Assembly: GCA_023429995.1 (NCBI GenBank)
Contig: JAEZCE010000052.1
Location: 62,001-126,000, forward strand
DNA length: 64,000 bases
DNA from: Bacillota bacterium
GTDB taxonomy: Bacteria > Bacillota > UBA4882 > UBA8346
Direction: 5' to 3'
Shown here: piece after piece, positions 14,692-23,703 of the stretch
How positions within the stretch are numbered: the stretch's first letter is position 1
Layout of the letters: each line of letters starts with the position of its first letter
Translations under genes and position numbers: made by a program
The notes under the pieces: generated by a model
The model's input: only the letters and a program-made list of their open reading frames with translations
Told to the model about the DNA's origin: nothing
The model's database searches: none

Positions 14692-16167
14692 ATGTCAAGA
14701 TTAACACAACTCTTTGCTATCCCGGTTCAGGATTTGAAAAACCGTGAAGGATATCCGGCCTACAAAAGACCGTTAGAAGAGCAATATTTACAAACTTTAT
14801 TAACTAATACACTGAGTAATACTTTTTATGCCGATAAAAATGAACTGTTCCAGGAAACTGTATTCGTTCATGATCAGATGTTGCAAGTGAATTCGGAGTT
14901 TGTTGCAAAAGCTTTACCGTTTGCACGTCAAAAAGGATGCATGCGTTTACAACCGGTTTTTGGTTTAACAAAGTTAGCGCAGACTCATAAGGAACTGTTT
15001 AAGGAAATTTTCCCCCAGGTCATTTTAATACCTTCCGATTTACAGGATTTTATGACCATTTTGGAAGGAAGCGGGCGTGGACAAGGGGGCCGGGCTGTTA
15101 AAAATACTATTGCCAAGTGGCTGAATCAGAATTTGTCGGAATATTGGGCAATTAAGTATAATGGGAAAGGCCGCGGTTTTTCCCTGGCTGATATCATTCA
15201 GACTATTCACCCGGTTCCTGATTCCGAACAAATCGGGATGTTATTTAAATACTTAATTTCTGGAGAATGTGGTTTTCAAGATGGTAAGATTTATGCATAT
15301 GAGCAACTCAAAAAAGCTGAAACTTTGGCAGAACAAATCCACTGGATCAGGGAAGGCCAATTGCCGCATGAGGTAGTAACCGGGGTTTGCAAAATGACTC
15401 CTGAGTTATGGAATGCTTTGGTTCCGGAAATGCCGGTATTCGCCTTGATCCGTAATTTGAATGTATTGGACCGGGCCGGAGTATTGGATACAAACCGTAA
15501 CTTGATTGAAAGAAAATTAACCGACAGAGAGGTTTTACGGAAATCGAAGATTCTGCCTTTCCGGTTCTTAAATGCCTTTAATGCCATTGAAAAAGCTTGG
15601 GCTAAGGATGTCTTACGGCAGGCAGTGGAAATGACTTTTGACGGCTTACCGGAGATTCCGGGTAAAACCGCGGTATTTCTGGATATATCCGGTTCCATGA
15701 ATGGTGAATATTTAAGGATTGGGTCGGTTTTCGCATTGGCTCTGTTTAAAAAGACCAAAGGGAACGGGGTTTTCTGGTTATTTGACAATGCAGTACATGA
15801 CCCGAAAGCCTCGTTGCATGATTCCATATTAACCCAAGCGGAACGGATTACCGCGCAGGGTGGGACCGATACCGGGGCTCCGGTCCGGGCTTTGAGAACC
15901 CGGGTTGATAATATCATTATTATTACGGATGAACAACAAAATTCCGGTAGTCCGTTCTACAAAGAACTGGTAAACTATAGAAAAAAGTACAATGCAAATG
16001 CCAGGGCATTTGTGATTGATTTGGCTCCTTACCGGTCTGGAATGGTACCGCCGGCCGACGATTTAAGCCATTATATTTATGGTTGGTCCGACCCGGTATT
16101 GCAATATATATCGTTTGCAACCAATGGATATGGATCAATGGTGGAAGCCATCAAAAAAACGATGTAG
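14692..16167 (+). CDS. rsr: Ro60 orthologue Rsr (TROVE and vWA domains)
   Basis: Ring-shaped RNA-binding protein that holds Y RNAs and, in Deinococcus, links PNPase to structured RNA. 491 residues from ATG 14692 with a perfect AAGGAGGT. The TROVE HEAT-repeat ring covers about 1-315. The vWA domain begins near 325 with an intact MIDAS: D331-I-S-G-S335, a Thr near 392 in G-G-T-D-T-G, and a T-D-E near 415. The three Y RNAs directly upstream are the expected ligands. First protein of a compact operon running to rtcB. Confidence 0.93.
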   Translation: MSRLTQLFAIPVQDLKNREGYPAYKRPLEEQYLQTLLTNTLSNTFYADKNELFQETVFVHDQMLQVNSEFVAKALPFARQKGCMRLQPVFGLTKLAQTHKELFKEIFPQVILIPSDLQDFMTILEGSGRGQGGRAVKNTIAKWLNQNLSEYWAIKYNGKGRGFSLADIIQTIHPVPDSEQIGMLFKYLISGECGFQDGKIYAYEQLKKAETLAEQIHWIREGQLPHEVVTGVCKMTPELWNALVPEMPVFALIRNLNVLDRAGVLDTNRNLIERKLTDREVLRKSKILPFRFLNAFNAIEKAWAKDVLRQAVEMTFDGLPEIPGKTAVFLDISGSMNGEYLRIGSVFALALFKKTKGNGVFWLFDNAVHDPKASLHDSILTQAERITAQGGTDTGAPVRALRTRVDNIIIITDEQQNSGSPFYKELVNYRKKYNANARAFVIDLAPYRSGMVPPADDLSHYIYGWSDPVLQYISFATNGYGSMVEAIKKTM

Positions 16168-16170
16168 GTT

Positions 16171-16227
16171 CGAGGCTGTCCCAAAGTCCTTTCTTCCTGT
16201 TTTTAAAGTACTTTGTAGACAGCCTCG
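16171..16227 (+). other. Intercistronic hairpin after rsr
   Basis: CGAGGCTGTC (16171-16180) and GACAGCCTCG (16218-16227) pair perfectly. CAAAGT (16182-16187) pairs with ACTTTG (16210-16215) inside. There is no T-run, so it is more likely an RNA-stability or processing element than a terminator. Confidence 0.7.
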
Positions 16228-16253
16228 CCCTCACGATTCAAAAGGTGATCAAA

Positions 16254-17825
16254 ATGAATCTCTTTAAAAAGACAATCCCTTTATTCCCTTGGTCCGGAAA
16301 GGAACCGATTTACGAATTCATTCGCGATCATATTGATGTTTCCGGAAAATTAGCTTCCGAGTGGGATGATTTACCCGATAGTAAAGAGTACTTTCAGGAT
16401 CAAAAAATCCGCTGGGTTGGCGGAGCGATGGATAGCCTCATGGGAGGTAATTCAAAGGTTGCCAATCAAATCGCCCGCAGGCTTTATTGGTTGCTCCGCA
16501 AACAAGTATCGAAACCCACCGATGGCAACCGTCGCGCCACTTACTTGTATGCAATGGGTCATGAGGTCATCGATTATATCGATCCGTTGCTGGATATGAT
16601 TCGCCGGGAATATTCTTTTAATGGACGGGCTTTTAAGCGGGAAGCAATTTGGCTTGCCGCCAAGAGCGCGCACCGGAATCCCGTAAAACTGGGAATAGCA
16701 TTATTGGGCATTTTTCAATGTGAAGACCAGTTGGATTTGCTTTATACCCTTGGCAAACATGATGAATTCACCTTGTATTCCGTGGTGGCAATTGAAAATG
16801 GAGTGGAAAATCACACTTCATGTTTGTTTGAACTTGCCAAGCATATTGACGGCTGGGGCAAAATCAATCTTATTCGAAGATTGGAACCGGATTCTGAAGA
16901 AATCAAAGGCTGGCTATTAAGGAATGGTTGCCAGAACCGCATTATGAATGAATACCTCGCGTACACATGCGCGGTGAAAGGTAATCTGGCTGAAGCACTG
17001 GTCCAAGAAGAAATTGACCCGGATCTTTATAAAGGGGCCGCTGTGATTATTGAGGCTTTGATCAATGGCGGACCGGCGGAAGATATGGATGACTACAACC
17101 AGTCCCGGCAGGTAATCGTAGATTTTTTACGCCATTCAAAGAGGGTAGCTTCAGATTTGGACGACTTTTTAGTCATTGCCAGCATCAAAGATTATTTGGA
17201 ACAACAAACGGAAAAGTGGGCTAAACGCCGGGAAGCGGGTTGGAGCGAGCCGATCCGGACGGCAACATTGGCTGAGTGCATTGAAATCCTTGAGCGGGAG
17301 CTTTGGCCTGGACTGGTCTGGAACGATATTTCATCGCAAGATGGCTTCAGACATTATCGGGCAATCCAAGCCGGAAGAATTTTAAATCTGGATATTTGGC
17401 CGACACTTTTTGAACAATTAAAGGAGGAGCCATTGAATGACGGTTTGTATTACAATGTCATGCAGACCGATAACCCGAAGCGAATTGCGCAAGTCGTTGA
17501 ATTCGCTGAAAATAACCTACCTCTAAAAGATATTGCCTGTGGACCAAAAGATGAAACGCCATTGGGACGGAAGTTTCAGGCTCATCATTGTTTGGATTTC
17601 ATAATTCAGGATCTCGATCACTATGAAGGAATGGGGAAACGGCTGATTTTAGCTGCATTATGGAGCTCCTCTATCCACAACCGGTATATGGTTTTAAAAA
17701 TATTAAAGGCTTGGAAGCCGGAGCATTGGCCGGATGAAGCGAAAGATATCTTAATCCGCCTTCAATCTATGGAACCTGATAAGGAAACAAAAAAAGAAGT
17801 AATCAAACTACTACGCCATAAGTAA
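16254..17825 (+). CDS. Uncharacterised helical-repeat protein of the RNA-repair operon
   Basis: 523 residues from ATG 16254 (AAAGGTGAT upstream); the open frame extends further 5' but that part overlaps rsr. The whole protein predicts as alpha-helical, with repeated Leu/Ala-rich helix pairs that look like HEAT or ARM repeats, and it is acidic. No catalytic motif, signal peptide or membrane span. It lies between rsr and the cca-rlaP-rtcB genes on the same strand. A scaffold or RNA/protein-binding role in repair is an inference from place only. Confidence 0.8.
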   Translation: MNLFKKTIPLFPWSGKEPIYEFIRDHIDVSGKLASEWDDLPDSKEYFQDQKIRWVGGAMDSLMGGNSKVANQIARRLYWLLRKQVSKPTDGNRRATYLYAMGHEVIDYIDPLLDMIRREYSFNGRAFKREAIWLAAKSAHRNPVKLGIALLGIFQCEDQLDLLYTLGKHDEFTLYSVVAIENGVENHTSCLFELAKHIDGWGKINLIRRLEPDSEEIKGWLLRNGCQNRIMNEYLAYTCAVKGNLAEALVQEEIDPDLYKGAAVIIEALINGGPAEDMDDYNQSRQVIVDFLRHSKRVASDLDDFLVIASIKDYLEQQTEKWAKRREAGWSEPIRTATLAECIEILERELWPGLVWNDISSQDGFRHYRAIQAGRILNLDIWPTLFEQLKEEPLNDGLYYNVMQTDNPKRIAQVVEFAENNLPLKDIACGPKDETPLGRKFQAHHCLDFIIQDLDHYEGMGKRLILAALWSSSIHNRYMVLKILKAWKPEHWPDEAKDILIRLQSMEPDKETKKEVIKLLRHK

Positions 17826-17875
17826 AGTTGGATAACTCTAATCTCATGCGTATTCAATAGTTTAGATTGAGTTAT

Positions 17876-18622
17876 ATGAAAGCGAAGGGAGTTTCTCCTT
17901 TTGTCATAGGGGACAAATATAGCAAATATCGGGGTAAATTTTATGAGCCAGTATTTCTATTACAACATTCATACGAAATAGTCAAAGATTACGAAGAAAC
18001 CAAGGTTCTAGGAGTTTATTCAAAAAAGGAAAATGCTGAAAAAGCAATTGAACAATATAAGAAACTGGCTGGTTTTCGGGATCACCCAAATGATTTTTAT
18101 ATCTCCGAGTATCGGCTCGATATTGATGCTTCATGGAATGAAGGTTTTTTTACTGAGCATTATTATGAAATTGATACGGAGGAAGTATTTGAGAAAGTAA
18201 AAGAATTTGTTTACGCTGTCCCCGATGGCCTTTATCAGTATCCGATGCCTGAAAGTTCTTGCGATGATCAATGGATTGAAGCAACACCCAATGAAAAGGG
18301 GTTTATATTAATCCGAGAATTAATAGAAAATGAACTCCATGAAGAACATCGAAGAAAAAAGAAAAGGATAAAAAATCCAAATACCAAAATTCTTAATTTG
18401 GGTCAAGGACCTACCTTTTGGACTCAGGCGGATGAAAATATGTTTTTTCAAGCGATTTATTCCATGGCTTCTTTCATAGAAATCAAAGGTCATGGTACTA
18501 AGCTGGATTTGTATTACAAAGAACCAATGACGAATGAGGAAAAAAGACTTTTAGCCGGTCTGCTTAAAAGATATCAAATGCCTTTGCCGGGGGAACTGGG
18601 ACAATCATCTTATAATGAATAA
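17876..18622 (+). CDS. Uncharacterised protein with a DUF7336-like N-terminal domain
   Basis: 248 residues from ATG 17876; TTG 17867 is an alternative, and neither has a clear ribosome site, so coupling to the upstream gene (50 bases away) is possible. Residues about 20-90 read F-L-L-Q-H-S-Y-E, then G-V-Y-S-K-K-E-N-A-E-K-A-I, G-F-R-D and F-Y-I-S-E-Y-R-L-D, the pattern I recall for DUF7336. The basic linker near 155-170 (H-R-R-K-K-K-R-I-K) could bind RNA. The C-terminal half is unknown. The next gene's ribosome site lies within its last codons. Confidence 0.75.
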   Translation: MKAKGVSPFVIGDKYSKYRGKFYEPVFLLQHSYEIVKDYEETKVLGVYSKKENAEKAIEQYKKLAGFRDHPNDFYISEYRLDIDASWNEGFFTEHYYEIDTEEVFEKVKEFVYAVPDGLYQYPMPESSCDDQWIEATPNEKGFILIRELIENELHEEHRRKKKRIKNPNTKILNLGQGPTFWTQADENMFFQAIYSMASFIEIKGHGTKLDLYYKEPMTNEEKRLLAGLLKRYQMPLPGELGQSSYNE

Positions 18623-18632
18623 GGAGTATCAA

Positions 18633-19982
18633 ATGATCTACCGCTCTCAAATACCTAAGGAAGTCTTGGATATTTTGATAGTCCTTCAGTCAAGTAATTA
18701 TCCGTCGTTTCTGGTTGGGGGCTGCCTTAGGGATTTGCTGCTTAACAAAGAACCGAAAGATTATGATATTTGTACCAAGGCACGGCCGGAACAGGTTAAA
18801 AGCCTTTTTACTAAGGTAATCGATACGGGAATAAAGTATGGCACAGTTACGGTTTTGGCCGGTGATTTTCCAGTGGAAGTTACAACCTTCAGAAAAGTAG
18901 TGTTTAACCCGGACGGGCCTAGAGCTAGTGAAATCACCTTTGGGACAGAAGCTATTGAAGATGTTTTAAAAAGGGACTTTACCATTAATGGATTATTGTT
19001 CGATGGTAAACAAGTAATTGATTATGTTGGAGGAAAAGTCGACCTTGAAAATCGCATTATCCGTGCAATTGAGGAACCCGATTCTAGATTTAAGGAAGAT
19101 CCCCTCCGAATGGTACGAGCTATCCGGTTTTGCTGTCAATTGGGGTTTTATATCGAACCGGATACCTTAAAAGCAATCGAAGATAATAAATCTCAGATAG
19201 CCAATGTATCGCCGGAACGAATACGGAATGAAGTCAATAAAATTTTACTGAGCAACCGCCCTGATGAAGGCTTTCGCTTATTTCACCAAACAGGTTTATT
19301 AAAATTCATTCTTCCGGAGCTTGAACAATGTTATGGCTTTAAGCAACAGAACCCCCATCATTCTCAGGATGTATTTGACCATATCATGACCGTAACCAGG
19401 AACGTTTCTCCGGACTTGAAGATTCGGTGGGCGGCTCTTTTGCACGACATTGGGAAACCTTTGACGTTCAGTATCGATGAAAATGGGATAGGTCATTTCT
19501 ATGAACACAACTTGAAAAGTTATGAATTAGCAAAGGAGATTTTAACCCGGCTTAAGTTTGACAAAAAAATGATCCGCGAAGTTTCTTTGCTTATCAAAGA
19601 GCATATGAGTAAACTTAAATCTCCTAAACGCAATACCATAAAGCGGTTGATCAACCGGGTCGGGGTGGAAAACATTAACGAACTATTAGAGTTGCAAATT
19701 GCCGATGTAAAACGCCCTGAAACAATCCAAGAAGTTGACAACCTACAGTTGATAAAAGCTGAAGTGGAGGCAATTATCAAGGAAAAAGAACCTATCCATC
19801 CACGGGAACTGGCTATTAACGGCGATGATTTAAAAGCACTTGGGATTAAACCGGGAAAAATTATGGGCAGAATCTTAGCTGACTTATTGGAAAAAGTCAT
19901 CGATAGCCCGGAATTAAATACCCGGCAATCTTTATTGTCTTTGGTAGAAAAGATGGAGCTTGATCGGGAAGGGAAGGATTAA
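18633..19982 (+). CDS. cca: CCA-adding tRNA nucleotidyltransferase with HD domain
   Basis: Adds or restores the 3' CCA of tRNA. 449 residues; start ATG 18633 is chosen because AAGGAG lies 6 bases upstream, while ATG 18615 overlaps the previous gene without one. The class II signature G-G-C-L-R-D-L-L-L is near 25, followed by the metal pair D-Y-D, then R-D-F-T-I-N-G-L near 115 and D-P-L-R-M-V-R-A-I-R-F near 155. An HD phosphohydrolase domain follows with L-L-H-D-I-G-K-P near 270. In this operon it would finish the 3' ends of damaged tRNAs before or after ligation. Confidence 0.93.
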   Translation: MIYRSQIPKEVLDILIVLQSSNYPSFLVGGCLRDLLLNKEPKDYDICTKARPEQVKSLFTKVIDTGIKYGTVTVLAGDFPVEVTTFRKVVFNPDGPRASEITFGTEAIEDVLKRDFTINGLLFDGKQVIDYVGGKVDLENRIIRAIEEPDSRFKEDPLRMVRAIRFCCQLGFYIEPDTLKAIEDNKSQIANVSPERIRNEVNKILLSNRPDEGFRLFHQTGLLKFILPELEQCYGFKQQNPHHSQDVFDHIMTVTRNVSPDLKIRWAALLHDIGKPLTFSIDENGIGHFYEHNLKSYELAKEILTRLKFDKKMIREVSLLIKEHMSKLKSPKRNTIKRLINRVGVENINELLELQIADVKRPETIQEVDNLQLIKAEVEAIIKEKEPIHPRELAINGDDLKALGIKPGKIMGRILADLLEKVIDSPELNTRQSLLSLVEKMELDREGKD

Positions 19983-19983
19983 A

Positions 19984-20754
19984 ATGAAAGATAAAATCAT
20001 CAATGAATTAGCCAGAATCGAAGAGCAGGAAAATGTCAGGATCCTCTATGCAAGCGAGTCCGGTAGCCGGGCCTGGGGTTTCCCCTCCAAAGACAGCGAT
20101 TATGATGTCCGGTTTATTTATATTCACCCAATAGATTGGTATCTTTCCATCGCCGATAAACGGGATGTCATTGAACGGCCGATTAACGATTTATTGGATA
20201 TTAACGGTTGGGATATCCGGAAAGCTTTGAAACTATTTAGGAAGTCCAACCCGCCACTACTTGAGTGGCTTCAGTCACCGATTATTTATTGGGAAAAATC
20301 TTCGATTGCTGAAAGTATGAGAAAGCTAAGTCCTTTAACATTTTCACCCCGTTCTTGTATGTATCACTATTTAAGTATGGCCAAAGGAAATTTTCGGGAG
20401 TATTTACAAGGGGACCGGGTGAAGGTTAAGAAATATTTCTATGTTTTAAGGCCAGTCCTAGCCTGTTTATGGATAAAACAGAAAAACACTATGCCGCCAA
20501 TGGAGTTTGAGATATTAGTCAATACGATAATTTCCGATGATTTATTAAAACGAGAGATTGATAAACTGTTGATCCGGAAAAAGGCTGGGGAGGAACTTGC
20601 TTTAGAACCACGGATTCAAGTTATCAATGACTTTTTAGACTTTGAAACAAAGAATATCGAGGACTATCTTAATTTTGTTGAAAAAGTGCCAATTGAAGAT
20701 GTAAAAGTGTTTGATCGGATTTTTAAAGATGCATTGGCCCAGGTGTGGAGTTAA
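19984..20754 (+). CDS. rlaP: RlaP-type nucleotidyltransferase (DNA polymerase beta family)
   Basis: 256 residues from ATG 19984, one base after the cca stop, with GGGAAGGA upstream. The polymerase-beta motif is S-G-S-R-A-W-G-F then D-S-D-Y-D-V-R-F near 30-45, with the two metal aspartates. Further family blocks are W-Y-L-S-I, L-L-D-I-N-G-W-D and P-P-L-L-E-W-L-Q-S-P. It matches the YcgL-like family (PF10127) named RlaP for its association with RtcB in RNA-repair operons. The exact reaction is not established; transfer of a nucleotide to broken RNA ends is the usual proposal. Confidence 0.9.
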   Translation: MKDKIINELARIEEQENVRILYASESGSRAWGFPSKDSDYDVRFIYIHPIDWYLSIADKRDVIERPINDLLDINGWDIRKALKLFRKSNPPLLEWLQSPIIYWEKSSIAESMRKLSPLTFSPRSCMYHYLSMAKGNFREYLQGDRVKVKKYFYVLRPVLACLWIKQKNTMPPMEFEILVNTIISDDLLKREIDKLLIRKKAGEELALEPRIQVINDFLDFETKNIEDYLNFVEKVPIEDVKVFDRIFKDALAQVWS

Positions 20755-20771
20755 GTTGTGAGGTGCAAGAT

Positions 20772-21956
20772 ATGAAAACAATCAAAGGTCAATATAACGA
20801 AGCGGTTGTTTATACAGATAATATTGAAGAGAAAGCTTATCAACAAATTCGGGAATTATGTGATCAGGAATTCGTTAAAGGAAGCCGTATTCGTATTATG
20901 CCCGATACACACGCCGGCACCGGATGTACTATTGGAACAACCATGACGATTAAGGACAAAATTGTTCCTAATCTTGTTGGAGTCGATATTGGGTGCGGAA
21001 TGTATGTATGCCGGCTCAGGAAAACTGAGGTTGACTTCAGGAAATTGGATCGGATTATCCGGCAAATGGTGCCCAGCGGGTTTGAGGTCCGGCAGTCGCC
21101 GCATGAATATAACCGTTATGTGGAACTTGATAATTTGAAAAGTAAACAGTATTTGGATTTGAACCGAGCCAGGTTAAGCATTGGAACACTGGGAGGTGGC
21201 AATCACTTTATTGAAATGAATATTGACGATGAGGATCAGCTATACTTGGTCGTTCATTCCGGTAGCCGTTACTTGGGCAAACAGATTGCAGAATATCATC
21301 AAAATCAGGCCGGTGCCGGCATTGTCAAGTTAAATAATGAAAGAATCATTAAAGAATTAAAAGCCCAAAGCCGGCAAAAAGAGATCCAAGCTACCATTGA
21401 GAAACAGAAACAAAATATCAATCGCAGTTTAACTTATGTTGAAGGAAAAATGTTTCTAGCTTATCTGGATGATATGCGCATTGCCCAAAAGTTCGCCGAG
21501 TTGAACCGGAAGGCGATCGCTAAAGCGATCATTACTGAAATGGAGTTTTCTTTAATGGATAGCTTTACCACGATTCATAATTACATCGATCTTGATGAAA
21601 TGATTCTCCGGAAAGGGGCAATCTCCGCTAAGAAAGGTGAAGTCGTAATCATTCCGATCAATATGAGAGACGGCAGCATTATTGCTACAGGGAAAGGGAA
21701 TGCCGATTGGAATGATTCCGCGCCGCATGGGGCGGGACGTTTGATGAGCCGTAAGCAAGCTAAGAAGAGTCTTTCGATGGAAGATTTCCAGAAATCAATG
21801 ACGGGTATTTACACCACTTCAATTTCCAAGGATACACTGGATGAAGCTCCTTTTGCTTATAAGCCGATGGCTGAAATCATCGATAATATCCAAGACACGG
21901 TGGAGATTAACAAAATAATCAAGCCAATTTATAACTTTAAAGCATCGGAGGAATGA
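20772..21956 (+). CDS. rtcB: RNA-splicing ligase RtcB
   Basis: GTP- and Mn-dependent ligase joining 2',3'-cyclic phosphate or 3'-phosphate ends to 5'-OH ends. 394 residues from ATG 20772 with GAGGTG six bases upstream; the frame opens earlier at GTG 20745 inside rlaP. Metal-binding V-G-V-D-I-G-C-G near 70 with the conserved Asp and Cys, N-H-F-I-E near 150, V-V-H-S-G-S-R near 165, and the guanylylated His in P-H-G-A-G-R near 325. Length is at the short end of the family (E. coli 408). Last gene of the operon; no RtcA or RtcR is present. Confidence 0.95.
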   Translation: MKTIKGQYNEAVVYTDNIEEKAYQQIRELCDQEFVKGSRIRIMPDTHAGTGCTIGTTMTIKDKIVPNLVGVDIGCGMYVCRLRKTEVDFRKLDRIIRQMVPSGFEVRQSPHEYNRYVELDNLKSKQYLDLNRARLSIGTLGGGNHFIEMNIDDEDQLYLVVHSGSRYLGKQIAEYHQNQAGAGIVKLNNERIIKELKAQSRQKEIQATIEKQKQNINRSLTYVEGKMFLAYLDDMRIAQKFAELNRKAIAKAIITEMEFSLMDSFTTIHNYIDLDEMILRKGAISAKKGEVVIIPINMRDGSIIATGKGNADWNDSAPHGAGRLMSRKQAKKSLSMEDFQKSMTGIYTTSISKDTLDEAPFAYKPMAEIIDNIQDTVEINKIIKPIYNFKASEE

Positions 21957-22042
21957 ATTTCTGAAAAATATAGCTTGTATTTTTAGAAGTATGTATTTTA
22001 TGTAGAGAAATTTCCAAGTTATTTGAGAACTCATACGATCGG

Positions 22043-22235
22043 CTACATTTTCTTCGACATGGTCATTGTTAGATAACGGTTTATCAGCTTATCCAGTTTG
22101 ATACTACAGGATAAAACCTGTACATCCGCGGGCATCATAGGCTTCCTGGAGCTGTTGGGCGTCCTCGGCTTTAAAAAAGCCGGCGGCTATTTCTTGTTCC
22201 AATAATTCAATGGTTTTGGGATTGATTTTTCGCAT
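22043..22235 (-). pseudogene. Frameshifted Spo0E-like gene (module B)
   Basis: From ATG 22235 the frame reads E-Q-E-I-A-A-G and then, after a 15-base insertion relative to module A, L-Q-E-A-Y-D-A-R-G. An 8-base deletion then shifts the frame into a stop. The other frame continues S-I-K-L-D-K-L-I-N-R-Y to a stop at 22043. The DNA is clearly a copy of the module A gene (long identical stretches around 22125-22160 and 12440-12470). No ribosome site remains. Confidence 0.85.
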
Positions 22236-22371
22236 GGTTTTTTGAATCAATCGTTACGAGTTGCCAATGGATGAATTGAAGAGAATTTAAATATCGAACT
22301 CTAAACGATTCCCCCCATTTCTCATATCGATTTATTATAGTATAATAAAAATGGTTCGAATTTTTGGAAAT

Positions 22372-22887
22372 ATGAGTATAGTTAATATGACTAAAGAAAA
22401 TTTGAATTCGCGTATTCGTTATATACGAGATTACCTTAAGCTAAACCAAATTGACTTTAGTGCAGAAATTGGTATGAGTCAATCGGAGTATTCCAAAATT
22501 GAATTGGGTAAAGTGAAGCCTTCTAAAACAGTTCTTTATGCTATGATGGCTCAGTTTGCAATCAATCCGGATTGGATTACCACCGGAGAAGGAGAAATGT
22601 TCCTTTCCGCCGAGGAATATCTTAATAACGGAAGAAGGCTGCTCGGCAAAGAAAAGATTAATCAACAACTGATAAAGCTTCTCAATGATCCCCAATTCTT
22701 AGAATTACAAGAGATTGTGGCGGTTGGAAATGGTAAAGGCGACCTTGATCCGAAATTAGAGGCTTATTTGCAATACATCGTCAAAAAGTGGCGTCAGGGG
22801 GATCAAGCCGTTCAGAGTTGGTTATTGATACAGCTAAGCATAGCATTCCGGGAAGTTGCGGAGGAGAATAAGGAAAAAGGTTTATAA
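22372..22887 (+). CDS. XRE-family regulator (module B)
   Basis: 171 residues from ATG 22372; the frame opens at ATG 22351, but TATAAT at 22341-22346 would put the transcript start at about 22353, so a later start (22372 or 22387) is more likely. HTH about 15-65, then N-P-D-W-I-T-T-G-E-G-E-M-F-L and a C-terminal region that resembles module C closely (L-D-P-K-L-E-A-Y-L-Q-Y-I and I-A-F-R-E-V-A-E). It closes the right end of the RNA-repair island, and its divergent partner is the broken Spo0E-like gene. Confidence 0.85.
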   Translation: MSIVNMTKENLNSRIRYIRDYLKLNQIDFSAEIGMSQSEYSKIELGKVKPSKTVLYAMMAQFAINPDWITTGEGEMFLSAEEYLNNGRRLLGKEKINQQLIKLLNDPQFLELQEIVAVGNGKGDLDPKLEAYLQYIVKKWRQGDQAVQSWLLIQLSIAFREVAEENKEKGL

Positions 22888-23703
22888 ACGTTTTTTTAAT
22901 CCTGTTCATCCTGCTAATCCAGTTAATCCTGTTTAAGTCCTTTTATTTAGGCCTAAGTTCATAGCTTACGTAGACAGGATTTACACGATTTACGGGATTA
23001 TTGGAAACTTTGCGCTCCGGATGTTTTTAATTTGCGTATTTTATTTTTTTCAGTCCATTTGTCAACTTTTGTTTATATTCGCTGGAATGTTAATGAATTA
23101 ACTGGTTTTTCTTGATTTTTAAGGTGCGAAAGTTGAGTATTCTTTTATACCCCATATCCTCACATATGCCCTCCAGCGTTCAATATTCATTTGATTTATG
23201 GTAGGATTTGGAGGCCTAACGGTCAGCGCGGTAAGTGCGAAGGTCTAGGCGACGACCGCGGAGTACCCGGCGGTAAGAAAAAAGATTGAGGCGATAAGCG
23301 CGTAGACCGGATTGATAGGAGCGGCCTTCATCCACGGAAAATCGCGGAAATTGGTTATTGGGGAGGAGAAGCGGGAAGCCGGTATTTTTATCCCGGTCAG
23401 AAAAAAGGAGGCCGTCTGCGCCGCCACGCCGCCAACGACCTCACCCCCGGGGAAGATTCGGAGTAGCGGCCCTCCCCCATGGACGCGGAAAATCCGCTAT
23501 GGGGGAGGGGAAAAGGGCCTATAGCGTAGTTTTGCAGCACTCTAGCCAACATAACTTTCATTTCCCTCGCCCGTGCAACGGGAGAGGGCAGACAGCGTTG
23601 AAATAGCCCAAGGGGTGAGGGCGTAGACCGTCGAACCGGGAGAAGGCTCAGCTGTTAACAGCTGCGACGGCTCTGAATGGAAAAGATTAAGGCTATGAAC
23701 ACC
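22888..23703. repeat. Repeat-rich geneless stretch
   Basis: About 800 bases with no credible gene. 22899-22935 holds reiterated AATCCTGT-type words and 22973-23000 the complementary ACAGGATT-type words. Further on, CCCTCCCCCAT (23470-23480) pairs with ATGGGGGAGGG (23499-23509) around an inner GCGGA/TCCGC. CCCTCGCCCG and CGGGAGAGGG near 23569-23590 form another stem with one mismatch. It looks like accumulated intergenic hairpin repeats or decayed sequence at the island edge. Confidence 0.6.

Noticed and set aside
22899..23000. CRISPR array
   Set aside because: The repeated AATCCTGT-type words are short and irregular with no uniform spacers, and no cas genes are present.
23245..23606. Small proteins in the G/C-rich stretch
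   Set aside because: The frames run through hairpin repeats and have low-complexity, Arg/Pro-rich products without start signals.
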